Source: Streptomyces sp. TG1A-60 (GTDB lineage: Bacteria; Actinomycetota; Actinomycetes; Streptomycetales; Streptomycetaceae). From it: DNA of 64,000 nucleotides. The position numbers and the translations under genes are program-made. The notes beneath the pieces were generated by a model. That model was not told where the DNA came from, searched no databases, and saw nothing but the letters and a program-made list of their open reading frames with translations. The stretch spans positions 5,766,001 through 5,830,000 of the forward strand of contig NZ_CP147520.1 of the NCBI RefSeq assembly GCF_037201975.1, in the 5' to 3' direction. Positions 1 through 7,615 of this stretch are shown piece by piece (the first letter of the stretch is position 1; every line of letters begins with the position of its first letter).

Positions 1-80
1 ACGCGGGTGCCGGCGTGGGCGGTGTCCTGGTCGGCGGCGCGGAGCAGGCCGGTGTCGGAGAGGGCGGCGTAACGGAGTCC
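1..80 (-). other. Possible 5' end of a PP2C-like phosphatase gene running off the window
   Basis: Reading leftward on the minus strand, the frame ending at base 3 gives a stretch containing RYAALSDTG and QDTAHAGTR. This resembles the N-terminus of PP2C-type serine/threonine phosphatases, which carry an SDxG...NQD pattern close to the start. An AGGAGG lies just upstream, but no ATG, GTG or TTG is in frame after it, so the start is missing, non-standard or shifted by an indel. The rest lies outside the window. This is inference from about 25 residues; it could be chance. Confidence 0.3.
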
Positions 81-259
81 AGCGTCGTGGCGTCCTCCTC
101 GGACGGATGGTCGAGGCGATCCTGGCGGCGGCCACCGGCTGGCCCCGCAAGCCCCTCTCACCCGAAGAGGCGGGAAATCCGCGAAGCGCACGTCCCGCCC
201 GTGCCCGCTGCCTACCCTTCGGGGTTACACCAGCGCGTACGGGAACCACAACTGAGGGC

Positions 260-2569
260 GTGACCAGGGTCGTGGGCGGATCGGAGTCGCGGTGCACTTC
301 CGGTTTCCCGGCGGAGCTGACGAGCTTCGTGGGGCGACGGGACGAGACGGCGGATGTCAGACGGTTGTTGTCGGCGGGCAGGCTGCTGACACTGACGGGG
401 CCCGGCGGGGTGGGCAAGACCCGGCTCGCCGGACATGTGGCGGGACAGGTCGCACGGGCCTTCCCGGACGGGGTGTGGCTCGTCCCGCTGGCCGCGCTGC
501 GGGACGAGGCGTTCGTCCCGCACGCCGTGAACGACGCGTTCGGGGTCCGCAACGAGACCGTACGGCCCCCGCTGGAGATCCTCGTCGACCATCTGCGCGA
601 GCGGCGGTTATTGATCGTCCTCGACAACTGCGAGCATCTGCTGCGCAGTTGCGCTGTGCTCGCCGGGACCGTGCTGGCGGCCACCGAGGGCGTGCGGATC
701 CTCGCCACCAGCCGGCACCGGCTAGGGCTGGCCGGGGAACAGCTCTTCGAGGTGCCGCCGCTGCCCGCGCCCGCGCCGGAGGAGCTGAGCCCGTCGGCGG
801 TCGAGTCCTTCCCCGCGCTGCGGCTCTTCGCCGACCGGGCGGCGGCCGTGGTCCCCGGCTTCACCCTCGGCGAGGGCAATCAGCAGGCCGTGGCCCGGCT
901 CTGCCGACGGCTCGACGGACTGCCGCTCGCCATCGAGCTGGCGGCCGTCCGGGTGCGCGCCCTCGGCGTCGACCAGCTCGTCGAACGCCTCGACGACCGC
1001 TACCAGCTCCTCACCGGCGGCAGCCCCGCCTCCGCGCCCCGCCACCGCACCCTGCGCTCCGCCGTCGACTGGAGCCACGAACTGTGCACTCCGCAGGAGC
1101 AGTTGGTGTGGGCGTGGCTGTCGGTGTTCGTCGGCGGCTTCGACCTGGCCGCCGCCGAGGCGGTCTGCGCCGGGGCGGGCGTCGATCCGCCCGCCGTCGT
1201 GGACGCCGTCGCAGGGCTCGTCGACAAGTCGGTCCTCGTCCGGGAGGAGCACGCCGGCCAGGTGCGCTACCGGCTGCTGGTCTCCCTGCGCGACTACGGA
1301 CTGGAGAAGCTGCACGACCTGGGCGAGGCGACCGGCACCCGGCGCCGGCACCGGGACCACTTCACGCGGCTGGGCGCCGAGTACGAGCAAGCCTGGTTCG
1401 GCCCCGACCAGGTGGAGATCACCGAACGGCTGCGGATCGACCAGGACAACTTCCGGGCCGCGCTGGACTTCTGTCTCACCACCCCCGGCGAGGCCCAGCA
1501 CGGACTGCGGCTCGCCGCCGGCCTCTGGTTCCACTGGGCCGCGGGCGGCATCTGGGGCGAGGGCCGGCACTGGATGGACGGCGCGTTGCGGGCCGGGGCC
1601 CGGCCGGACGTGGCCCTGACCCGGGCCATGTGGGCGGGCGCCCTGACCTCGCTGGTCCACAGCCGCTCCGCCGCCGTCCTGGTCGGCCTCGACCCGGTGC
1701 GCACGGCGGCCGTCGCCGACAGGGAACTCCCGGTGCCCGTGCCCCCGCCGGTGCCGGCCGGCGCCCTCGGACAGGGCCGGGTCCCGGCATCCGCCGCCTT
1801 CATCGTGCTCACCCGCGTCGAACTGGCCTGCACCCTCGTCAGCCGGGGCCGCGCGGCGGACGCGATCCCGCTGTGCGCCGAGGCCGTCGCCCTCTGCGAG
1901 GCCCACGGCGAACAGTGGGCGCGGTCCTGGGCGCTGCGCACCCTCGCCCTCGCGCACTGGTCGACGGGCCGGTACGACCGTGCCGCCGAGCACGCCCGCG
2001 CCTGTCTCCGGCTGCCGTACACCGTGCGCCAGCACCAGAGCCTCGCCCGCACCCTCGACCTGCTCGCCGCCGCCGAGGCCCTGGCGGGCGACGCCGAGCG
2101 GGCCGGCGTCCTGCGCGGCGCCGTCGACCGTATCTGGCACGACATCGGCGGCAACCCCGTGGAGTCCCTCCGGCCGGGCCGCCCCCGCGCCGCCGAACAG
2201 CACGCCCGCCGCGCCCTCGGCGACCGTGCCTACGCCCTGGCCCACCGGCGCGGCGGCTGTCTGTCGGCGGAGGAGGCCGTCGCGTACGCCCTCGGTGAGC
2301 CGCGCGAGGGCGCCGCCTTGGCCGGGCGGGCCATGGGCGCGGCCCCGGCGGTGAGTCCCGACCCCCCCGCCGCCCCCGTCCCGCTCACCCGTCGTGAACT
2401 CCAGGTCGCGGCCCTCGTCGCCCAGGGCCGCACCAACAAGCAGATCGCCGACCATCTCGTGATCGCCCGGCGCACCGCCGAGGGCCATGTCGAACGCATC
2501 CTCGTGAAGCTGGGCTTCCACAACCGCAGTCAGGTGGCGGCCTGGTTCAGCGCGCGGTCGGGGTCGTAG
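260..2569 (+). CDS. LuxR-family regulator with NB-ARC-type ATPase domain
   Basis: Large STAND-type transcriptional regulator of about 769 residues. The N-terminus FPAELTSFVGR is the usual opening of this family. A P-loop GPGGVGKT follows near residue 45, and a Walker B-like LLIVLDNCEHLL near residue 120. A TPR-like helical region occupies the middle. The last 60 residues form a LuxR/GerE helix-turn-helix (LTRRELQVAALVAQG...NKQIADHL). The frame is open from 107, but the first 50 codons look non-coding; GTG at 260 or 272 is preferred, and neither has a good ribosome site. The 3' end overlaps the convergent ATP-binding gene by 23 bases. Ligand and targets are unknown. Confidence 0.85.
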   Translation: MTRVVGGSESRCTSGFPAELTSFVGRRDETADVRRLLSAGRLLTLTGPGGVGKTRLAGHVAGQVARAFPDGVWLVPLAALRDEAFVPHAVNDAFGVRNETVRPPLEILVDHLRERRLLIVLDNCEHLLRSCAVLAGTVLAATEGVRILATSRHRLGLAGEQLFEVPPLPAPAPEELSPSAVESFPALRLFADRAAAVVPGFTLGEGNQQAVARLCRRLDGLPLAIELAAVRVRALGVDQLVERLDDRYQLLTGGSPASAPRHRTLRSAVDWSHELCTPQEQLVWAWLSVFVGGFDLAAAEAVCAGAGVDPPAVVDAVAGLVDKSVLVREEHAGQVRYRLLVSLRDYGLEKLHDLGEATGTRRRHRDHFTRLGAEYEQAWFGPDQVEITERLRIDQDNFRAALDFCLTTPGEAQHGLRLAAGLWFHWAAGGIWGEGRHWMDGALRAGARPDVALTRAMWAGALTSLVHSRSAAVLVGLDPVRTAAVADRELPVPVPPPVPAGALGQGRVPASAAFIVLTRVELACTLVSRGRAADAIPLCAEAVALCEAHGEQWARSWALRTLALAHWSTGRYDRAAEHARACLRLPYTVRQHQSLARTLDLLAAAEALAGDAERAGVLRGAVDRIWHDIGGNPVESLRPGRPRAAEQHARRALGDRAYALAHRRGGCLSAEEAVAYALGEPREGAALAGRAMGAAPAVSPDPPAAPVPLTRRELQVAALVAQGRTNKQIADHLVIARRTAEGHVERILVKLGFHNRSQVAAWFSARSGS

Positions 2570-2963
2570 CGCGGGGCGAGGCCGCCGTTGCCGTGTCCGG
2601 CAGGGGTACGGTCAGGGTGGCCGTGGTGCCCCGGCGGGTGTTGCGGAGGCGGAGACGGCCGGTGCCGCCGATGAGCGACGCGGCGAGACGCAGCCCCGGC
2701 CCCTCGGCCCGCGCTGCCGGATCCCCGGGTCCCCGGTCCGTGACCGCGCAGCGCAACTCACCCTCCGCCACCCGAAGTTCGACGCTCCCGGCGCCGCCCC
2801 CGTGCACCACGGCGCTCGTCGCCGCCTCCAGTACGGCCTGTACGGACACACCTCGGTCGGCGGCGGCGAGACGACCCCGGATCGCGCCCTCCTCGACCAG
2901 GGCGCGGACCAGGGGAAGTTCGCCCGCACAGAACTCCATCCGCAGCACCAGTTCATCGCTCAC
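2547..2963 (-). CDS. RsbW/SpoIIAB-like ATP-binding protein
   Basis: Predicted 138-residue GHKL-type ATPase of the anti-sigma kinase kind. Visible features are an N-box-like stretch (VLEAATSAVVHGG), a G1-like segment (CAVTDRGPG) and a late glycine-rich part (GPGLRLAASLIGG). The N-box asparagine is replaced, so the domain is divergent. The GTG start at 2963 overlaps the stop of the upstream MEDS-STAS gene as GTGA, so the two are translationally coupled. A STAS protein next to an ATP-binding protein suggests partner switching that controls a sigma factor, or a signalling module; no sigma gene is adjacent. The 3' end overlaps the LuxR gene tail-to-tail. Confidence 0.7.
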   Translation of the reverse strand: MSDELVLRMEFCAGELPLVRALVEEGAIRGRLAAADRGVSVQAVLEAATSAVVHGGGAGSVELRVAEGELRCAVTDRGPGDPAARAEGPGLRLAASLIGGTGRLRLRNTRRGTTATLTVPLPDTATAASPRATTPTAR

Positions 2964-3910
2964 CCGACCCCGTCCTCCTCCCCTTTCCCGTCCCCTTCCC
3001 CGTCGTCCTCGTCCTCGCCCTCCACGCGGACGACCAACTGCGGCACCTCTTCGGCGCCCAACTGCTCCAGTACCAGCCCCAGCAGCTCGCCGCAGCGCAC
3101 GGTGACCTCGCTGCCGGCCGGCAGCGACGCGGCGACGCTGATCAGCTGCCAGGCGCAGTGGGCCTCCATGAAGCACAGATCACGGAGGTCGAGGACGACG
3201 TGGCTGGGGCCGGCGTCGTTCCGGTGTTCCAGCGCCTCGCGCAGCGCCTCGACGAACTCGGTCCGCGTGCTCAGCTCCGCGGTGCCGGCGAACCGGCCGC
3301 CGTCCGGGGTCTCGGTGACCTCCAGGGAGTCCAGCCGCTCCATGACCCGCAGCGGGTGCACCTTGCCGACGCGGGCGGCCAGGTCGTCGTCGAACCGCTG
3401 ACGGTCGTACCAGCAGATCGCGGTGAACAGCGGGTCCGCGAAAAGCGGCGCCACCGAGGCCTCGTAGTCCAGCAGCCGGTCGTGGCCGAGGTTCATCCGG
3501 GGCGCCCAGCTCATGTCGGCGGTGACCCGCAGCCCCGCCCAGCCCTCGTCGCGGGCGCGGTCGACCTCGGAGGCGTACGCGTCCATCGTGCGCCGTTCCT
3601 GGAAGCGGCCGTCGGGAACGTAGATCTCCGTGCTGCGTTTGAGTGACAGCTGGCCGCCCGCCCGCGCCGCCACGACCTGCCCGCTGCCCCGGTCCAGCAG
3701 CGCGACCACCTCGTCGTCGGTCAGGTCGTCCGGGTCCATGACCAGCAGGACCTTCTCCCCGCGCGCCAGACTCGTCCGGGTGTACGCCGTGAACACCTTC
3801 CACGGCGACTCCCCGGCCCCCTCGATGTCCCCCGGCCCCATGCACGCGTGGTCCCCCAGTCGTAGCCGCTCGACGGGCACGGTTCGCTCCGCGGGGTGCT
3901 GGGGCGTCAT
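2960..3910 (-). CDS. MEDS domain protein with C-terminal STAS domain
   Basis: 316 residues. The first 170 or so match the MEDS sensory domain (LRLGDHACMGP near the start, GEKVLLVMDP, MSWAPRMN, ICWYDRQRF), known from DcmR-type sensors. Residues about 205-295 form a STAS-like anti-anti-sigma domain (HVVLDLRDLCFMEAHCAWQL). The tail is a low-complexity acidic run of E, D and G. ATG at 3910 has GGAAGG eight bases upstream. The gene overlaps the ATP-binding gene by four bases, which suggests a coupled antagonist/kinase pair that responds to a small-molecule or redox cue (inference). Confidence 0.85.
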   Translation of the reverse strand: MTPQHPAERTVPVERLRLGDHACMGPGDIEGAGESPWKVFTAYTRTSLARGEKVLLVMDPDDLTDDEVVALLDRGSGQVVAARAGGQLSLKRSTEIYVPDGRFQERRTMDAYASEVDRARDEGWAGLRVTADMSWAPRMNLGHDRLLDYEASVAPLFADPLFTAICWYDRQRFDDDLAARVGKVHPLRVMERLDSLEVTETPDGGRFAGTAELSTRTEFVEALREALEHRNDAGPSHVVLDLRDLCFMEAHCAWQLISVAASLPAGSEVTVRCGELLGLVLEQLGAEEVPQLVVRVEGEDEDDGEGDGKGEEDGVG

Positions 3911-4238
3911 GGCGGTGCCTTCCCGTGAGGATCGGACTCTGCACGGACAGTAGGCCCCCAGGCGACGCCGACGGCCGGATGACCGCCAATCTTCTGCTTA
4001 GGCGGCTTTTGGGAGTGGTTGGCGAGAAGGCTGATCGAAAGCGAGCGTGACCTGACACCGTGCGACCACACCGCGCCCTGAAGGGACGCGGGCGGCGTGG
4101 CGCCGAACGCGGACGCCGCGCGGGAATTCCTCGGCCACGCCCCGTACCCGGGTGCGGCCCCGACGCCCAGCCCGCCCCGCCCCGCCCCGCCCGGCCTCGG
4201 ACCGGGACGGGGACGACATCGCAAGCCCTGACCCCCGC
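3911..4238. other. Intergenic region with short CCCGC tandem repeats
   Basis: This stretch lies upstream of the MEDS-STAS gene and at the 3' end of the envelope operon. I see no gene in it. About 4170-4192 holds a run of CCCGC units repeated roughly four times. The promoter of the MEDS gene should lie here, but no clear -35/-10 pair stands out. Confidence 0.5.
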
Positions 4239-4844
4239 TCAGGCGATCCGCTGCAACAACCCCCACGTGAACTCCGCGACGCACTCCCGCCGCACCCCCC
4301 GCCGGTCGGGCGCGACAAAGGCCAGCCCCCACCGGGTCGGCGCCGTCCCCTCCAACGGCCGCGCGGGCACGAAGGCCCGTGCCACCTCGTCGACCGTGCA
4401 GGACCAGGGCGTCAGATCCTCCAGAACCCGCGGCTCAGGCCCCGTCGCCCCCGGTGCCCGTACCAGCCACTCGTTCCACACCGCCCCGTTCGGCGCGAGC
4501 AGCACCTCGAAGCGGAGGTCCGGCCACAACGGCACCGACCACAGCCGGGCCTCGCAGTCCAGGTCACCGATACGGCGCCGGGCCACGGTCTCGGGCGCGC
4601 CCAGGACCGACCGGTACCGGGCGGCCGAGCCCCGCGCCCGGGGCGACCGCACCATCGCCTGCCACCGCTTGTTCGCCTCGCGCATCTGTGCGAGGGAGAC
4701 GCCCAGTTCACGCCGGGCCTCGTCGACGAGGTCCGGGTTGTGGTCGGCCATCCGGCGCAGCAGCACGAGCTGGAAGTCGAGCGGCGTGAACGGGCCGGAG
4801 GGCTTATCGGGGCCGGGGCGTTTCGGGGAGGGCATGCGGTCCAT
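4239..4844 (-). CDS. Conserved hypothetical protein
   Basis: About 201 residues from ATG at 4844 (MDRMPSP...; ATG at 4835 is also possible). The sequence is soluble and Trp/Arg-rich, with no signal peptide or membrane segment. Features visible are a helical N-terminal part (FTPLDFQLVLLRRMADHN) and a C-terminal part with repeated Trp (WNEWL, TPWSC, RWGLAF). I do not recognise the family. It is the last gene of the minus-strand envelope operon and overlaps the end of the FkbM methyltransferase gene by about 40 bases, so it is probably co-transcribed. Function unknown. Confidence 0.65.
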   Translation of the reverse strand: MDRMPSPKRPGPDKPSGPFTPLDFQLVLLRRMADHNPDLVDEARRELGVSLAQMREANKRWQAMVRSPRARGSAARYRSVLGAPETVARRRIGDLDCEARLWSVPLWPDLRFEVLLAPNGAVWNEWLVRAPGATGPEPRVLEDLTPWSCTVDEVARAFVPARPLEGTAPTRWGLAFVAPDRRGVRRECVAEFTWGLLQRIA

Positions 4845-5643
4845 CGTCGCGTACGGCGCCGGACGCGGGGGCCGGCTCACCCGGACGGCGCCCGTCCGGC
4901 AGGAACAGCACCGAGTTGACGTACCGGGGGCCGGCGAACGGCAGGACGCGGCGGAGCAGCCCCCGGGACGCCACGTACGACGTACGCGCCTGGTGGGCCT
5001 CCAGGACGGCCGGGTCGAGGCGGAGCCAGGTCCCGGCGGGCAGGACCCAGCCGGCGTAGCCGAGGCCGGCGAGGAGGTCGACGACCGGGGCGATCGGCTG
5101 GATACGGGACTCCAGCTCGACGAAGAGGGCCGGGCGGTCGCGGGCGAGGAGGCCGGACGCGCCGCGCAGGACGGCCAGTTCGTTGCCGTCCACGTCGATC
5201 TTGACGAACCCGACGTCCGTCAGGCCGAGACCGTCGAGGGTGACGCAGCGGACGTCCAGCGCGCGGGCGTGGATGTCCCGGCGGACCAGCGACGACACGC
5301 CCCGACCGCCGTCGTCGCCCGGCGGCAGCCAGAGTCGGGCCGTGCCCGGCTGGTCGGAGGCGGCGGCCTCGACGACGCGGACGTTGGCGGGGGAGGTGGA
5401 GGTGAGCAGCCGGGCCAGCCGGGGCACCGGCTCGACGGTCACCACGCGCCCGGCGCGCCCCGACAGCCGGCGCGTCCAGGGGCCGTACCAGCCGCCGACG
5501 TCCACCGCCGTGCCGCAGCCGGGCGGGCACAGTTCGTCGAGCCGGGACAGTTCCGGCTCGAAGCGCGGGTAGACGAGCCGGGCGGCCACGGCGATCACCC
5601 GGTCCGGCAGGAGCGGCGCGAGCCGTGCGGCGAGGGTGGTCAA
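4804..5643 (-). CDS. FkbM family methyltransferase
   Basis: SAM-dependent methyltransferase of the FkbM type, predicted to O-methylate a sugar or polyketide hydroxyl. It has a class I SAM motif (AVDVGGWYGPWTRRL), an acidic turn at the end of strand 2 (VVTVEPVP), and the FkbM signature VKIDVDGNELAVLRG. The frame is open further upstream, but TTG at 5643 is the best start. It overlaps the stop of the Trm112-like gene as TTGA, has AAGG about seven bases upstream, and gives 279 residues starting just ahead of the conserved part. It probably modifies the glycan made by its glycosyltransferase neighbours (inference). Confidence 0.8.
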   Translation of the reverse strand: MTTLAARLAPLLPDRVIAVAARLVYPRFEPELSRLDELCPPGCGTAVDVGGWYGPWTRRLSGRAGRVVTVEPVPRLARLLTSTSPANVRVVEAAASDQPGTARLWLPPGDDGGRGVSSLVRRDIHARALDVRCVTLDGLGLTDVGFVKIDVDGNELAVLRGASGLLARDRPALFVELESRIQPIAPVVDLLAGLGYAGWVLPAGTWLRLDPAVLEAHQARTSYVASRGLLRRVLPFAGPRYVNSVLFLPDGRRPGEPAPASGAVRDDGPHALPETPRPR

Positions 5644-5888
5644 GAGCTCGCCCTTCGGAGAAGTTCCTGGAGTTCCTGGTGCTCGTCCTCCGTCACCTGT
5701 TCGCCGGACGACGGCAGCAGTTGCGGAACGCCGTCGACGATCGGGTAACGACGGTGCAGTCTCGGGTTGTAGAGCGACTGCGACGCCTCGGAGGCGTCCG
5801 ATCGCTCCTTCTCGCGGACCACCAGGTGCAGCGGGCCCTTGTCCAGCGGGCACGCCAGGATCTGGAGCAACGGGTCGTCGGGATTCAT
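5640..5888 (-). CDS. Trm112-like (UPF0434) small protein
   Basis: 82 residues starting MNPDDPLLQILACPLDKGPL and containing RRYPIVDGVPQLLP, the hallmark of the Trm112/UPF0434 family. Family members are small zinc-ribbon-like proteins that often activate methyltransferases. Only one Cys is seen in the first motif, so zinc binding may be lost. ATG at 5888 overlaps the stop of the DMT gene (ATGA), and its own stop overlaps the FkbM start. Sitting between methyltransferase genes, it may act as an accessory subunit (inference). Confidence 0.85.
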   Translation of the reverse strand: MNPDDPLLQILACPLDKGPLHLVVREKERSDASEASQSLYNPRLHRRYPIVDGVPQLLPSSGEQVTEDEHQELQELLRRASS

Positions 5889-6814
5889 GGCGGTGTCAAC
5901 TCCTTGGCGGAAACGGGCTGTCGGGGTGGCGCGGACGGGGGACTGTCGTGCTTGGGCATGCTCAGCAGCACGGCGACCGCCAGTACCGTGCCCGACAGCC
6001 GCAGCGTCAGCCGCAGCGGATCGTCGGGCAGCGACTCGCCGAACGACAACGTGCCGAGCACCGCCGTGAACAGGCAGGTCACCGTCGTACAGACCGGCAC
6101 GATCAGCGAGGCCCGGCAGCGCTGCAGCGCCGCCTGCGACATCACCAGACCGAACGCGCCGGTGAAGAGAAGGAGATACGGGTACGGGGAGCGCAGCAGG
6201 CCGACCACCGTGTCCCCGAGCCCGCCGACGGTCAGATAGCTCGACACGCCCTTGATCGCGAGCGAGCTGACGCCGTACAGCAGGCCCACCGCCACGCCGT
6301 ACTCGACACCCGTCGTCGGCAGCCGGTGCCGGTGCCGCGCGCGCCGCTCGGCGGACCGGTACAGCCCCACACCCGCCGCCAGCGCGGGCAGGCAGATCGT
6401 CAGGACCAGCGCGTACGGCGCCTGACGGCTGACGGTGTCGGAGCTCTCGTCCAGCGACAGCACCACCATCAGCAGCGCGGCGAGGATGGCCCCGAGGGCG
6501 AACCGCTCCCGGCCCGTGGTCTGCTCGCCGAGCAGCCGCGCCGAGAGCAGGACGAGCAGCACCAGCCCCGACACGAAGATGCCCTGGGCGGCGGCGATCG
6601 GCAGCGTCCGGTACACGGCCAGCTGCGCGGCGAACCCGGCGGCCAGCGACAGCGAGCCCGCGATCCACAGGGGGCTGCCGACGACCAGCCGCAGCAGCCG
6701 CACGGGCTCCCGGACCGTCACCTGCGGCATCGCGGTGAGTGCCCGTTTCTCCAGGACGAATCCGGTGCTGTACAGCGCGTTCGCCAGCAGGGCCGCGGCC
6801 ACTCCCCACCACAT
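5885..6814 (-). CDS. DMT (EamA-like) family membrane protein
   Basis: 309 residues with nine or ten predicted membrane helices and the drug/metabolite transporter layout. The N-terminus reads ALLANALYSTGFVLEKRAL, and the middle contains LPIAAAQGIFVSGLVLLVLL and LLGEQTTGRERF. It resembles the EamA/NIPA branch. Members move small solutes, and some flip lipid-linked sugars such as undecaprenyl-phosphate arabinose. Its place among glycosyl- and methyltransferase genes makes a lipid-linked sugar or precursor flippase attractive, but this is inference. It starts nine bases after the preceding methyltransferase stop. Confidence 0.8.
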   Translation of the reverse strand: MWWGVAAALLANALYSTGFVLEKRALTAMPQVTVREPVRLLRLVVGSPLWIAGSLSLAAGFAAQLAVYRTLPIAAAQGIFVSGLVLLVLLSARLLGEQTTGRERFALGAILAALLMVVLSLDESSDTVSRQAPYALVLTICLPALAAGVGLYRSAERRARHRHRLPTTGVEYGVAVGLLYGVSSLAIKGVSSYLTVGGLGDTVVGLLRSPYPYLLLFTGAFGLVMSQAALQRCRASLIVPVCTTVTCLFTAVLGTLSFGESLPDDPLRLTLRLSGTVLAVAVLLSMPKHDSPPSAPPRQPVSAKELTPP

Positions 6815-6823
6815 CGTCGCCCC

Positions 6824-7615
6824 CTACGTCCGTCGGGTCGTGCGTGAGGCCGGCGGGGCGGGCCTGCGCGCGTGCAGCAGCAGGATCGACGCGGCCGACG
6901 GGGCCGCGCAGGCCAGCCGGTCCAGTGGACGCAGCGGGCGTGGTACGCCGTGGAAGGGCGCCCCGCGAAGTCGTACGACCTCGAAGCCGGACGCGGCCAC
7001 GAACTCCCTCAGCGCGCGGGCGGTGTAGAGCCGCAGATGGCCCACGACCTCCGTCCCCGGGCGGCCGTGGATGCCGCGCAGGCTCACCTCCGAGAACACC
7101 GGCTGGACGCCCGCGAGCAGCAGCGCGCGGTTGTACCAGGCCGCGAGGTTCGGGGTGGAGAGCATCAGATGGCCGCCGGGGCGCAGGACGCGGTGGATCT
7201 CGTCGAGGGCCGCGTCCGGGTCCACCAGGTGCTCGATCACCTCGCTGAACAGGACGGCGTCGGCCGACTCCGACCTGAACGGCAGCCCGCCGTCGGCCAG
7301 TTCGCCGCGGACCGCGTGCGGGATGCGGGTGCGGGCGCGTCTGAGGGCGTCCTGGGACCAGTCGACGCCGATGACGCGGTGGCCGGTGAGGAGGGGGGCG
7401 GCGGTGGCCGCGGCGGTGCCGTCGCCGCAGCCGATGTCGAGGACGGTGCGGGGCCCCGCGGTGACGGCCGGGCCCAGGGCCGCCGCCAGCATGCGGGCCT
7501 GGGCGAGGCTGCGGGGGGTGCCGGAGGCGACCGGCACGGACGGGTCCTCGTAGAAGTCCCGAAGTCCTCCTCGGGGCGCATGAGCCGGGGTGTCGGGGGG
7601 TGTCGTGGCCGGCAT
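6824..7615 (-). CDS. Class I SAM-dependent methyltransferase
   Basis: 263 residues. Motif I is VLDIGCGDGTAAATA near residue 58, an acidic residue follows in VIGVDWS, then SEVIEHLVDP and the post-II segment LRPGGHLMLSTPN. These are classic for the UbiE/Methyltransf_11 fold. Substrate is unknown; the operon suggests a lipid-linked sugar or polyketide-like moiety. ATG at 7615 shares a base with the TGA of the upstream condensation gene (TGATG), so translation is coupled. The ORF extends far upstream in frame, but that part overlaps the neighbour and has no coding character. Confidence 0.85.
   Translation of the reverse strand: MPATTPPDTPAHAPRGGLRDFYEDPSVPVASGTPRSLAQARMLAAALGPAVTAGPRTVLDIGCGDGTAAATAAPLLTGHRVIGVDWSQDALRRARTRIPHAVRGELADGGLPFRSESADAVLFSEVIEHLVDPDAALDEIHRVLRPGGHLMLSTPNLAAWYNRALLLAGVQPVFSEVSLRGIHGRPGTEVVGHLRLYTARALREFVAASGFEVVRLRGAPFHGVPRPLRPLDRLACAAPSAASILLLHARRPAPPASRTTRRT

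Noticed and set aside
292..2521. Long open frames opposite or out of phase with the LuxR gene
   Set aside because: High third-position GC leaves antisense and shifted frames open; their products are Arg/Ala/Pro-rich without domains.
4166..4192. CRISPR-like repeats
   Set aside because: Short pure CCCGC tandem units without spacers; simple-sequence repeat only.
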